Of a stretch of DNA of 64,000 nucleotides, positions 52,030 to 63,947 are shown in pieces. The position numbers and the translations under genes are program-made. The notes beneath the pieces are model-generated. The model had not been told where the DNA came from. It ran no database searches and worked only from the letters and a program-made list of their open reading frames with translations. How positions within the stretch are numbered: the first letter of the stretch is position 1; each line of letters opens with the position of its first letter. Origin of the DNA: Hydrogenophilales bacterium 28-61-23 (GTDB taxonomy: Bacteria > Pseudomonadota > Gammaproteobacteria > Burkholderiales > Thiobacillaceae); assembly GCA_002281555.1 (NCBI GenBank), contig NCGJ01000011.1:35412-99411 (forward strand). The letters run 5' to 3'.

Positions 52030-52121
52030 TTCTGCGGCCCTTCGAATCGCGAAAAAAACCGATTTTCCCCTTGATTGCCACCCGTGTGCGCGAGTACGCC
52101 TCAGTCGCCCCGGAATGGCGT

Positions 52122-53167
<1,046 letters not shown>

Positions 53168-53202
53168 CTATCCTGAAAGAGGCGTATCGAAGGAGCGAAA
53201 CG

Positions 53203-54054
53203 ATGAAACTGTTGACCTGGAATATTCAGTGGGGGCGCGGCCTCGACGGACGCGTCGATCTGGCGCGCACGGTCGAAACGGTGCACGGGCCGGGCGATTT
53301 CGACCTCATCTGTCTGCAGGAAGTGGCGCTGAATTTTCCCGGCCTGCCCGGCAACGATGGTCGCGACCAGATGACCGAACTGAGCCGGTTGCTGCCCGGT
53401 TACGTGCCGATCTACGCGCCGGCGACCGACGTGCCCGATGAAAAAGGCGGCCGCAAACAATTCGGCAACGCGATCTTTTCCCGGCTGCCGGTCGGCCAGG
53501 TCTGGCGCCATTTGTTGCCCTGGCCGAACGACCCGACAGTGCCGAGCATGCAGCGGGTGTTGCTGGAAGCTGTGGTGCAGGCGGAATTCGGCCCGGTGCG
53601 CGTGTTGACCACGCATCTGGAGTACTACTCGTTATTGCAGCGGCAGGCCCAGATCGACGCGATCCGCCGCCTGCACGCGGAGGCCTGCGCCCATGCGCGC
53701 CAGCCGCGCCGAGGTGAAGAAGAAACCGGCGGCAGCTTCGAGCCGTTCGCCCGGCCGCAAGCCACCGTGCTGTGCGGCGACATGAACTTTCCGGCCGAAG
53801 CGCCGGAGCACGCGCGCGTACTGGCGCCGTTTGCCGATGCCACGCCAGCGTTCCTGGATAGCTGGACGCTGTTGCACCCCGGCATGCAGCACGCGCCAAC
53901 GGTCGGTATCCACCCGGTCGATTTCATCGACGCGCCGGCCTGTTTCGATTTCGTTTTCCTCAGCGCGGATCTGGCGCCCCGGCTGCAAGCGCACGGCGTC
54001 GATCCGGAAACCGAGGCTTCGGATCATCAACCGGTGTGGGTGGCGTTGGGCTGA
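53203..54054 (+). CDS. Endonuclease/exonuclease/phosphatase-family protein
   Basis: A 283-residue EEP-fold metal-dependent hydrolase. LLTWNIQWG, LICLQEVA (metal Glu), TTHLEYYS, LCGDMNF (Asp and Asn) and SDHQPVWV (Asp-His) are all present. The fold cleaves phosphodiesters or phosphomonoesters; the substrate could be DNA, a phosphoinositide-like or a lipid phosphate. No signal peptide. AAGGAG lies before the ATG at 53203. Divergent from tadA. Confidence 0.88.
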   Translation: MKLLTWNIQWGRGLDGRVDLARTVETVHGPGDFDLICLQEVALNFPGLPGNDGRDQMTELSRLLPGYVPIYAPATDVPDEKGGRKQFGNAIFSRLPVGQVWRHLLPWPNDPTVPSMQRVLLEAVVQAEFGPVRVLTTHLEYYSLLQRQAQIDAIRRLHAEACAHARQPRRGEEETGGSFEPFARPQATVLCGDMNFPAEAPEHARVLAPFADATPAFLDSWTLLHPGMQHAPTVGIHPVDFIDAPACFDFVFLSADLAPRLQAHGVDPETEASDHQPVWVALG

Positions 54055-54304
54055 AAAACCTTGGCTTTAAACGCAGAATCCGACGCCAATTCCGACGCCG
54101 ATACCAACGTCAATTCCGCGCCGTGCCATTGAGTTTCCCGAATGCCGTGCTTATGCACGCGCTTGCCGTTACAATCCGCGCTCCCGCGCGCTTCACCAAT
54201 CGACGTGCGGCATCTTTTTTCTCGATCGTTCCGATCACTTATCCGTCTGCCTCGATTGGTGCCGCCTTATGCGCGGCAGGCCGTCGCAGGAGCTGTAACC
54301 CCCT

Positions 54305-55879
54305 ATGTCATCCCCCATCAATAACGCTGGCACGACCGTGTCCGCCGATCCCGCCATTGTTGTTTCCACCGGCGTCAAATTCACCGAGCTCGGCCTGTCC
54401 GAACCCTTGCTGCGCGCGGTCGCCGAGACCGGCTACACCACGCCGACGCCGATTCAGGCCCAGGCCATCCCGCAAGTATTGAAAGGCGGCGATCTGCTCG
54501 CCGCCGCCCAGACCGGCACCGGCAAGACCGCCGGCTTCACCTTGCCTATCCTGCATCGGCTGACCACAACCCAGGCCGCGGTCAGCAAGCCCGGCCGGCC
54601 GCGTTGCCTGATTCTGGTGCCGACGCGCGAACTCGCCGCGCAGGTCGAGGAATCGGTGCGCACCTATGGCAAGCACGTCACGATCAAGTCGATGGTCATG
54701 TTCGGCGGCGTCAACATCAATCCGCAGTACACCGCGCTACGCGGCAAGGTCGATATTCTGGTGGCGACACCCGGGCGCCTGCTCGATCACGTCGGCCAGA
54801 AGACGGTGGACCTGTCCGGCATCGAAATCCTGGTGCTGGACGAAGCCGACCGCATGCTCGACATGGGCTTCATCCGCGACATCAAGAAAGTCATCGCGCT
54901 GATCCCCAGGCAGCGCCAGACCCTGTTGTTCTCGGCCACCTTCTCCGACGAGATCAAGCTGCTGGCGAATGGCTTGCTGAACAACCCCGGCACGATAGAA
55001 GTGGCGCGCCGCAATACCGCTTCCGAGCTGGTCGAACAGTCCGTCCACATGGTGGCGCAGGCGCACAAGAAGGATCTGCTGTCGCACCTGATCCGGCATC
55101 ACAACTGGCAGCAGGTGCTGGTGTTCACGCGCACCAAGCACGGCGCCAACAAGCTGGCCGAGAAGCTGATCAAGGACAATATTCCCGCCGCCGCCATCCA
55201 CGGCAACAAGAGCCAGGCCGCGCGCACCCGCGCGCTGGCCGACTTCAAAAGCAGCAAATTGCAGGTGCTGGTGGCAACCGATATCGCCGCGCGCGGCATC
55301 GACATCGACCAGTTGCCGCAAGTGGTCAACTTCGAGCTGCCCAATGTGTCGGAAGACTACGTGCACCGCATCGGTCGTACCGGTCGCGCCGGCACTTCGG
55401 GCGCGGCGGTGTCGCTGGTGGATCGCGAGGAGCTGGGCTATCTGAAAGACATCGAGCGTTTGATCAAACGGCAGATCGCGGTCGTGGTGGTGGAAGGCTT
55501 CGTGCCGCCGCCGCTGACGGCCGGCGCATCGAGCGGGCGTGACGACGACGACCGCCCGCCGCGCCCATCAGGAAGAGGCCAACCCGGCGCTGGCCGTGGC
55601 GGCCAGAGTCGTAGCCAGGCTGGCGCGGGTCGTAGCGATCAGAATCGCGGCCAACCGCGGACGGGCGGCAAGCCAGGCGGTTACGCCGGCGGCAACGCAG
55701 GCGCACCGCGTTCCGCTGCCGGCGGGCCGAAACCGGCTTCAGGCAATCCGCGCAATCCGCCCCGCCCCGCCGCCAGCGGCGCGCCGACGCCGAATCGGCG
55801 CGAGGCACACAACGCCGCGCACAACACGGCGCGGCCGCAGGCGGCGTTGTTCAGCGGCAAGCCGAAGTCGGGTAGCTGA
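54305..55879 (+). CDS. rhlE: DEAD-box RNA helicase RhlE
   Basis: A 524-residue helicase. Motif Q ([24 protein letters not shown]), Walker [33 protein letters not shown] and HRIGRTGR are all in order over residues 25-390. The remaining 120 residues are a disordered Gly/Arg/Gln/Pro-rich tail ([18 protein letters not shown]) that should bind RNA non-specifically. RhlE works in ribosome maturation and RNA decay. AGGAG is before the ATG. A REP-like repeat zone follows its stop. Confidence 0.95.
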   Translation: MSSPINNAGTTVSADPAIVVSTGVKFTELGLSEPLLRAVAETGYTTPTPIQAQAIPQVLKGGDLLAAAQTGTGKTAGFTLPILHRLTTTQAAVSKPGRPRCLILVPTRELAAQVEESVRTYGKHVTIKSMVMFGGVNINPQYTALRGKVDILVATPGRLLDHVGQKTVDLSGIEILVLDEADRMLDMGFIRDIKKVIALIPRQRQTLLFSATFSDEIKLLANGLLNNPGTIEVARRNTASELVEQSVHMVAQAHKKDLLSHLIRHHNWQQVLVFTRTKHGANKLAEKLIKDNIPAAAIHGNKSQAARTRALADFKSSKLQVLVATDIAARGIDIDQLPQVVNFELPNVSEDYVHRIGRTGRAGTSGAAVSLVDREELGYLKDIERLIKRQIAVVVVEGFVPPPLTAGASSGRDDDDRPPRPSGRGQPGAGRGGQSRSQAGAGRSDQNRGQPRTGGKPGGYAGGNAGAPRSAAGGPKPASGNPRNPPRPAASGAPTPNRREAHNAAHNTARPQAALFSGKPKSGS

Positions 55880-55896
55880 TCGGTATTTTCGGTATT

Positions 55897-56026
55897 TGTA
55901 GGATGGGCAAAGTGCAGCGTGCCCATCAACTAGCGTGAAATGTTGGGCACGCTGCACCAGTTCTGATGTAACTACTAAGCGACGACTAAGCCGCCAAAGC
56001 ATCCGCTGCGCTTTGCCCAACCTACA
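55897..56026. repeat. REP-like inverted-repeat element
   Basis: Outer arms of 23 bp (55897-55919 and 56004-56026) are inverted copies differing at only two positions, of the TGTAGGWTGGGCAAAG type. Inside are shorter GCCCA..TGGGC inverted segments. This layout matches the mobile or amplified intergenic palindromes common in proteobacterial genomes. It occupies most of the rhlE-ygiQ spacer. Confidence 0.7.
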
Positions 56027-56031
56027 ACACA

Positions 56032-56063
56032 GTAGGGTGCGCCGTGCGCACGGCGCACCCTAC
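56032..56063. repeat. Perfect 32-bp palindrome
   Basis: GTAGGGTGCGCCGTGC is followed directly by its exact reverse complement. It is another REP-type element, adjoining the previous one and ending 20 bp before ygiQ. It would form a strong hairpin in the transcript. Confidence 0.8.
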
Positions 56064-56083
56064 GAAATCGACGGGAGTTCCCC

Positions 56084-58447
<2,364 letters not shown>

Positions 58448-58497
58448 GTTAGCGATCCAGAGAACGGCCGGCGGCAAGCCGTAACCTCAAGCGCCCT

Positions 58498-59610
58498 TCA
58501 CAGTCGGGATAAAGCGTCCTGAAACCGTTGCCAATCGACCGGCAACGGCTGGCTCTGATAGGCCGGCTGCGCCGCGATTTGGGCGCGCAAGTCGGCGACA
58601 CGCTGTTCGATCGGAAGCGGGATCGCGCTTGCTCCGCCCGTCGCCCGCTCGCGCTCGGCCCCGCGCTCCAGGAACGAGAGCAAACCGGCCGAGGAAACCC
58701 CGGCCCTGTGCAGCATCAGCAAAGCCTCGTTATCCGCCTCGCGTTCGAGCTCCGGGCTGTAACGCATGGTGCGCAATTGGGTTGCCATGCCGTCCCAGAC
58801 CGGGCTTGAAGAATCGCCCAGTAGCGCGGCAAGCACCGCGCGCCAGCCCAGCGCATGGATGACATTGCCCAGGGTATGCCGTTTTTCGATATGGCTTGCT
58901 TCCTGCGCCAAGACTGCGGCGAGTTCGCTGGCATTTTTCACTTCGCGCAACAGACCGGTGTAAACGATGACATGTCCACCCGGCAGAGCGACTGCATCGA
59001 CCTCGGGCGATTCGGCGACGTGGAAGTTGTAGCGCAGCCTTGAACCGGTGCTGACTCGAACACCGATGAACTGCACGGTATTAAGCACTTCGCCTCGCTC
59101 CAACAGTTTCAGGGAAGCAGGCATCTGCCCTAAAGCCAGCTCCCCCAAACGGTTTTTTTGCTCTTGCGAAATCTGGCAGGCCAGCCATAGGCTGGCTTTT
59201 TCGGCATTGCGCCACAACAAACCCGACCCCACGACCAGAACCAGGGCAAGCGCCGCCAGCAGCGCGCTCCAGATACGGAGGCTACGGATTCTGGCGCCAT
59301 GCGCCCCCCGCTCAAGCTTGAGCGCATTCGAAACATCGGGCGGCGCGAGTTTGATGAACAATTCAACCGCATCTTCGCCCTGCAAGAGCGCGGTCACCGG
59401 GCCGGAGGGCGTTTGCCAGACAAGCACCCACTGGCGGCCATCGAAACCATCCAGCTTCAGTTGCAGCAAGGCGCCCGGAACGGTGAACCAATGGCCTTGG
59501 GCTTGAACGACCAGCACCGATTCCTCGAAATGCGCACGCCCATTGACGCCCCGTGCCGGAATGTCTGGGCCGTATAGCAAAACCTTGAATTTGGGAACCG
59601 GAAGCCGCAT
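58498..59610 (-). CDS. M48-like peptidase with altered zinc motif
   Basis: A 370-residue protein from the ATG at 59610 (a GTG at 59643 adds 11 residues). An N-terminal DUF7092-like region (FKVLLYGPDIPARGVNG) precedes one transmembrane helix (about 112-132) and an M48 domain. The domain has the usual flanks (ELAAVLA, HIEKRHTLGNVIHALG and the ERE-ADNEALLML third-ligand helix). However, the HExxH site reads QEASH: codon CAG at 58903-58905 replaces the first zinc-binding His. The protein may be a pseudoenzyme or chaperone-like relative of BepA/LoiP. Otherwise it looks intact. Confidence 0.8.
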   Translation of the reverse strand: MRLPVPKFKVLLYGPDIPARGVNGRAHFEESVLVVQAQGHWFTVPGALLQLKLDGFDGRQWVLVWQTPSGPVTALLQGEDAVELFIKLAPPDVSNALKLERGAHGARIRSLRIWSALLAALALVLVVGSGLLWRNAEKASLWLACQISQEQKNRLGELALGQMPASLKLLERGEVLNTVQFIGVRVSTGSRLRYNFHVAESPEVDAVALPGGHVIVYTGLLREVKNASELAAVLAQEASHIEKRHTLGNVIHALGWRAVLAALLGDSSSPVWDGMATQLRTMRYSPELEREADNEALLMLHRAGVSSAGLLSFLERGAERERATGGASAIPLPIEQRVADLRAQIAAQPAYQSQPLPVDWQRFQDALSRL

Positions 59611-59713
59611 GTGCCAGATCCAATGGAAAAGCGAGAAACGCACCCTCAGTCTAGCGTGGAAATAGGCTTCGGCCCGCTGGGCTAGAATGCGCGACTCTTA
59701 TAAGGTTCATCGC

Positions 59714-60322
59714 ATGAAATCACAATTACTCGAAATCTTCCGCCGCCGCCATGCCTGCCACTTGTTTCAGGCCGACCGGCCGCTGCCCGCCGAAGACCTG
59801 AATTTCATTCTGGAAGCCGGCCGGCTGTCGCCCTCCTCGTTCGGGCTTGAGCAATGGAAATTCGTCGTATTGAGCCGCCAGGAGCAAAAACTCGCGCTGC
59901 AAGCCGCCTGCTTCCAGCAGCCACAGGTCGGCAGCGCCAGCGTGGTCGTCGTGGTACTCGCCAAGCTGGCTGAACTGCACCCGGATTCCGACTACCTGCG
60001 TCGTCTGATGGAACGCGAATATCCCGGCGACGCGCTCGAAGCCGCGCTGAAAAACTATCGCGGCTTCCACGCGGCGACCGACATCAAGGCCTGGAGCGAA
60101 AACCAGTGCCACATTGCCGCTGCCAACATGATGACCGCCGCCGCCGGCATCGACATCGATTCCTGCGCGATAGGCGGTTTCGATCCGGCCGCGGTGCAAC
60201 GCCTGCTGGAACTCGACCCCACCCGCCACCAACCCGCGCTGATCCTGACCTTCGGCTACTGCGCCCAGGCGCCCGGCGAAAAGCAGCGCCTGCCCCTGGC
60301 GGAACTGGTCGAATACCGCTGA
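59714..60322 (+). CDS. Nitroreductase family (NfsB-like) oxidoreductase
   Basis: A 202-residue FMN-binding enzyme. The FMN-binding Arg pair is in FRRRHACHLFQ, and LEAGRLSPSSFGLEQWKFVV is the characteristic substrate/FMN block. ALILTFGYCAQ lies near the end. NfsB-type enzymes reduce nitroaromatics and quinones with NAD(P)H. A TAGAAT -10-like box lies near 59683. It starts a run with the VanZ-like, DUF455 and Rieske genes, all in the same direction. Confidence 0.88.
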   Translation: MKSQLLEIFRRRHACHLFQADRPLPAEDLNFILEAGRLSPSSFGLEQWKFVVLSRQEQKLALQAACFQQPQVGSASVVVVVLAKLAELHPDSDYLRRLMEREYPGDALEAALKNYRGFHAATDIKAWSENQCHIAAANMMTAAAGIDIDSCAIGGFDPAAVQRLLELDPTRHQPALILTFGYCAQAPGEKQRLPLAELVEYR

Positions 60323-60337
60323 ACCCGGAGCGCACGC

Positions 60338-60688
60338 ATGACTCACCGTCGCGCCTGGATCGTCCTGGGCTGGCTTCTGGTTCTGGCGGTCGTCTACCTG
60401 TCCCTCACCCCTAAACCGCCGCCGACCGGGGCATCTTTCGGCGACAAGATCGGCCACTTCGCCGCCTACGCCAGCCTGATGTTCTGGTGGCATCCGATCG
60501 AGCGCAATGCCTATCGATTGGCGCTGATCTTCGTCCTGATGGGACTCACGCTGGAAATCCTGCAAAGCCTGAGCGGCTTTCGCCAAGGCGATATCTTCGA
60601 CATGGCCGCCAACACCGTGGGCGTCGGCATCGGCTGGGGCATGGCCCGATTCGCCCCCGTCTGGATTGCCCGCAAATTGACGCCATGA
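60338..60688 (+). CDS. VanZ-like membrane protein
   Basis: A 116-residue integral membrane protein with three or four helices. WLLVLAVVYLSLTPKPPP, DKIGHFAAYASLMFWWH and GFRQGDIFDMAANTVGVGIG match the VanZ-like motif set (K-x-x-H-F-x-x-Y and D-x-x-A-N). The family's function is unknown; VanZ gives low teicoplanin resistance. Its stop overlaps the next gene's start as ATGA. Confidence 0.85.
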   Translation: MTHRRAWIVLGWLLVLAVVYLSLTPKPPPTGASFGDKIGHFAAYASLMFWWHPIERNAYRLALIFVLMGLTLEILQSLSGFRQGDIFDMAANTVGVGIGWGMARFAPVWIARKLTP

Positions 60689-61539
60689 ACGTGCAACTCG
60701 CCGCCCGCGCCGTGCTGGCTGAAAGCGACATCGCCGCCAAGCTGGCGGGCGCGGCGCGGCTCTGGGCAAGCTGGCGGGCGGGCGAACTGACGGTCGAGGC
60801 AACACTCGACGTCCCGCTGGCCGCGGCCGGCATCCCGGATCGGCCGCAACTCGCGCCGCCGGCCAGCATGCCCCGGCGTCAATTGAACGGCCGCGAAAAT
60901 CACGCCGCGCTGATCCACGCTCTGGCCCACATCGAATTCAACGCCATCAATCTGGCGCTGGATGCGGTGCAGCGCTTCCCCGGCCTGCCGCGCGAGTTTT
61001 ATGCCGACTGGCTGCAAGTCGCGGCGGAAGAGGCTTATCACTTCAGCCTGTTGAACGATCACCTTCGCAGCCTGGGCAAAAGCTATGGCGATTTCCTGGC
61101 GCACGCCGGCCTGTGGGAAATGGCCGAAAAAACCGCGCACGACCCGCTCGCGCGCATGGCGCTGGTGCCGCGACTGCTGGAAGCGCGCGGACTCGACGTG
61201 ACGCCTGACATCCAGCGCAAACTGCGCGGCTACGGCGACGCGCCCGGCGCCGACATCCTCGACATCATCCTGCGCGACGAAATCGGCCATGTCGCCGCCG
61301 GCGACCGCTGGTTTCGTTACTTGTGCGCCCAGCGCGGTGTCCAACCCGAAGCGGCCTTTCAGACGCTGCTCGCCACCCCGGGCGTGCCCCGACCGCGCCC
61401 CCCGTTCAACGAAACGGCGCGTCTCGCGGCTGGCTTCAGCGCACAAGAATTAGCCGACCTCGCCCCCGGCAAAAAACCCGCAAACCAGGACATTGATGTC
61501 GCCAATTCACCTTGCCCGGGCAAGTCCGCTCGAGCATAA
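60685..61539 (+). CDS. DUF455 ferritin-like protein
   Basis: A 284-residue protein. After a short N-terminal region it has a ferritin-like four-helix bundle: ALIHALAHIEFNAINLALDA, then WLQVAAEEAYHFSLLNDHLR, and later ILRDEIGHVAAGDRWFRYLC. The paired E..H and E-x-x-H residues form a di-iron site, suggesting an oxidase or hydroxylase like MiaE. The overlap with the VanZ-like gene (ATGA) implies coupled expression. The last 40 residues are a variable Pro/Lys tail. Confidence 0.85.
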   Translation: MNVQLAARAVLAESDIAAKLAGAARLWASWRAGELTVEATLDVPLAAAGIPDRPQLAPPASMPRRQLNGRENHAALIHALAHIEFNAINLALDAVQRFPGLPREFYADWLQVAAEEAYHFSLLNDHLRSLGKSYGDFLAHAGLWEMAEKTAHDPLARMALVPRLLEARGLDVTPDIQRKLRGYGDAPGADILDIILRDEIGHVAAGDRWFRYLCAQRGVQPEAAFQTLLATPGVPRPRPPFNETARLAAGFSAQELADLAPGKKPANQDIDVANSPCPGKSARA

Positions 61540-61598
61540 TCCCGCCCCATTTTGCAGTTTTATTTCTTAAATATTTCATTGATTTAGGGGGAATGGGC

Positions 61599-62705
61599 AT
61601 GTCTCACCCGACGGCCTCGTCTCTTCTCACCCGAACAAGTCCGGCCCTGTCAGTCGACTGGTATTTCGATCCCAAGATTTACGCGCTCGAACAGGAACTG
61701 CTATTCAAGCACGGCGCCAACTACGTCGGCCACGAACTGATGACCCCCGGCCAAGGCGATTTCCACGTGCTCGACTGGCTGCATGGCGGCGGCAAGATGC
61801 TGGTCAACAACCCGAACGGAATTGAGCTGCTATCCAACGTCTGCCGCCATCGTCAGGCGCAGATGCTGCAAGGCAGAGGTAATGCACAGCACATCGTCTG
61901 CCCGTTCCACCGCTGGACTTACGACACTCAGGGCCAGCTCATGGGCGCGCCGCATTTCCCCAACAATCCCTGTTTGCACCTGAACAAGACGCCGCTGTCG
62001 AACTGGAACGGTCTGCTCTTCGCCGGCCCGCGCGACATCCACACCGACCTGGCCAAGCTGGGCGTCGCCGCCGACATGGATTTCACCGGCTTCGTTTACG
62101 AAAGCACGCAGGTCACCGAATACAAGTTCAACTGGAAGACTTTCATCGAAGTCTATCTGGAGGACTACCACGTCGTGCCCTACCACCCCGGCCTGGGCAA
62201 CTTCGTCAATTGCGACGAACTGAAATGGGAATACGGCGAGATGTATTCGGTGCAGACCGTCGGCGTGCAGGATCACCTGACCAGCCCCGGCAGCGCCGTC
62301 TACAACCGCTGGCATCAGCAGGTGAAACGCTATCGCGACGGCAAAGATCCGGCCCACGGCGCGATCTGGCTGACCTACTACCCGGCGCTGATGGTCGAGT
62401 GGTACCCGCACACGCTGGTGGTCAGCAACATCATCCCGACCGGCGTCGACTCCTGCCTCAACGTGGTCGAGTTCTATTACCCGGAAGACATCGCCCTGTT
62501 CGAACGCGAATTCGTCGAAGCGGAACAAGCCGCCTACCGCGAAACCGCGATCGAGGACGACGACATCTGCTACGGCATGCAGAAGGGCCGCAAAGCCCTG
62601 TACGAACAAGGCATCAGCCAGGCCGGCCCGTACCAGTCTCCGATGGAAGACGGCATGGTGCATTTCCACGAATGGCTGCGCCGGATGATCGAACCGCATC
62701 TTTGA
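61599..62705 (+). CDS. Rieske non-haem iron oxygenase, alpha-subunit type
   Basis: A 368-residue protein; the ATG at 61599 is chosen because AGGGGG lies 7 bp upstream (an ATG at 61593 is too close). The Rieske centre is complete: NVCRHRQAQML and CPFHRWTYD (C-x-H...C-xx-H). The catalytic domain has the mononuclear iron motif in EVYLEDYHVVPYHPG. It may hydroxylate an aromatic, choline-like or sterol-like compound, but the substrate cannot be told and no reductase gene is nearby. A terminator follows. Confidence 0.88.
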   Translation: MSHPTASSLLTRTSPALSVDWYFDPKIYALEQELLFKHGANYVGHELMTPGQGDFHVLDWLHGGGKMLVNNPNGIELLSNVCRHRQAQMLQGRGNAQHIVCPFHRWTYDTQGQLMGAPHFPNNPCLHLNKTPLSNWNGLLFAGPRDIHTDLAKLGVAADMDFTGFVYESTQVTEYKFNWKTFIEVYLEDYHVVPYHPGLGNFVNCDELKWEYGEMYSVQTVGVQDHLTSPGSAVYNRWHQQVKRYRDGKDPAHGAIWLTYYPALMVEWYPHTLVVSNIIPTGVDSCLNVVEFYYPEDIALFEREFVEAEQAAYRETAIEDDDICYGMQKGRKALYEQGISQAGPYQSPMEDGMVHFHEWLRRMIEPHL

Positions 62706-62722
62706 ACGAGTTTGTATCTTCG

Positions 62723-62753
62723 AAAACGGCCACGACAATGTGGCCGTTTTTTT
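62723..62753 (+). terminator. Rho-independent terminator after the Rieske gene
   Basis: The stem AAAACGGCCAC / GTGGCCGTTTT with a GACAAT loop is followed by a T-run, 17 bp after the stop codon. It probably ends the nitroreductase-to-Rieske transcript. Confidence 0.9.
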
Positions 62754-62826
62754 GCGGCAACGGATCAATTGGCGGCATCCACATCTGCAAGTAAATCCGC
62801 CAAGCAACTCACTAATAAAGAGCGGA

Positions 62827-62909
62827 CGTAGGGCGGATAAGGCCGGAGGGCGTTATCCACCGATAAGGGGCGGCATGCTGCGGATAACGCTGCGCTCATC
62901 AACCCTACG
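62827..62909. repeat. REP-like inverted repeat
   Basis: The left arm CGTAGGG...GGCGTTATCC (62827-62858) and the right arm GGATAACGC...CCCTACG (62882-62909) are imperfect inverted copies. This is a familiar type of proteobacterial intergenic palindrome (GTAGGGCGGATAA). It lies in the spacer before the PEP-CTERM gene. Confidence 0.7.
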
Positions 62910-62986
62910 CGCTTAAACCCGTACGAATTACTGAAATATTTCGCAACTACGCTATCAATCTCACAACCACGTCAGGGAGATATCTT

Positions 62987-63649
62987 ATGTTTCGCATTAA
63001 ACAAATTATTGCTTGCGCACTCTTCGCGGGATCGGTATTGCCAACTGCTGCCTTAGCCAGCACCGCGATTCACAACAATACGCAGTTAAACATTGCCAAC
63101 AACGATGACTACGCATGGTTGGACGCCTTTGATCAAGCACACGTACAAGTCTCAGGGGGCAGTATCAGCTATCTCACGCTACACAACGACGCTACCGCCA
63201 ACATCGAAAGCGGCGATATCAGCTATCTCACGCTGCACAACGACACTACCGCCAACATTGAAAGCGGCGATATCAGTTGGCTCATGCTGCATGACAACTC
63301 CACCGCCAACATCGAAAACGGCATCATCAGCTGGGTTAAAGCTTACGACAGGAGCTTTATCCGCCTAACCGGGGCCGAAGATCTTAGCTGGCTGGTGTTC
63401 CATAGCGCTGATTCTCGTGCGGAAATCGTGGCGAATAATGTCAGCTATTCCAACGGTCATCTGAGCGGCAATTGGGCTGACGGGAGAGTATTCAGCTTCT
63501 GGGCAATTCACCAGGATCTATACAACTCCTCCGTGATGCCAACCAATATTGTCATCACGCAAGTCCCTGAACCAAGCGGACTCTTGCTGTTTGCCGTCGG
63601 AGTGCCCTTTGCCTTTCTGTGGTCCCGGCAACGCGCAAAAAGCGCTTAA
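62987..63649 (+). CDS. PEP-CTERM protein with 18-residue solenoid repeats
   Basis: A 220-residue secreted protein. A signal peptide (to about ALAST, residue 25) precedes a repeat region of unit ISYLTLHNDxTANIESGD, present three times from about residue 60 and fading on either side. The predicted shape is a beta-solenoid. The C-terminus has the PEP-CTERM sorting signal: VPEPSGLLLFAVG, a hydrophobic helix and a basic end (SRQRAKSA). Exosortase cleaves at this motif and anchors or releases such proteins to the cell surface or exopolysaccharide. AGGGAG lies before the ATG at 62987. Confidence 0.88.
   Translation: MFRIKQIIACALFAGSVLPTAALASTAIHNNTQLNIANNDDYAWLDAFDQAHVQVSGGSISYLTLHNDATANIESGDISYLTLHNDTTANIESGDISWLMLHDNSTANIENGIISWVKAYDRSFIRLTGAEDLSWLVFHSADSRAEIVANNVSYSNGHLSGNWADGRVFSFWAIHQDLYNSSVMPTNIVITQVPEPSGLLLFAVGVPFAFLWSRQRAKSA
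63164..63325 (+). repeat. Three tandem 54-bp repeats in the PEP-CTERM gene
   Basis: Units begin at 63164, 63218 and 63272, each opening ATCAGYTRKCTC. The first two differ at only a few bases. They encode the 18-residue solenoid units. Confidence 0.85.
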
Positions 63650-63947
63650 CTCCGCCCAATAGTCGCGGCCGCACGCCAAACAATTGGCTGCGGCGCATAC
63701 CAAACAACAAATACTCGCTCCAGCTAGAAACAGGCACCCTCAATCCCTCGTTTGCTAGCTGCTATCCACTTACGGTTTTCAGCCACAATACTGGACACTC
63801 CATCGGGACACATAAATTGTGTGTCGTTTGGCACAGAGGCGAAACACGGTTTTTTTATTCGAGGTTACCGGCCCAATCAGCCCAAAACCTGGAATCCACA
63901 ACATCCTCTCCCGCTTGTTTTCTCCGCTTTAACACACCGGAGCGCAC

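Noticed and set aside
63164..63325. Regular 54-bp repeats that could be taken for a CRISPR array
   Set aside because: No spacers; the repeats encode solenoid units of the PEP-CTERM protein.
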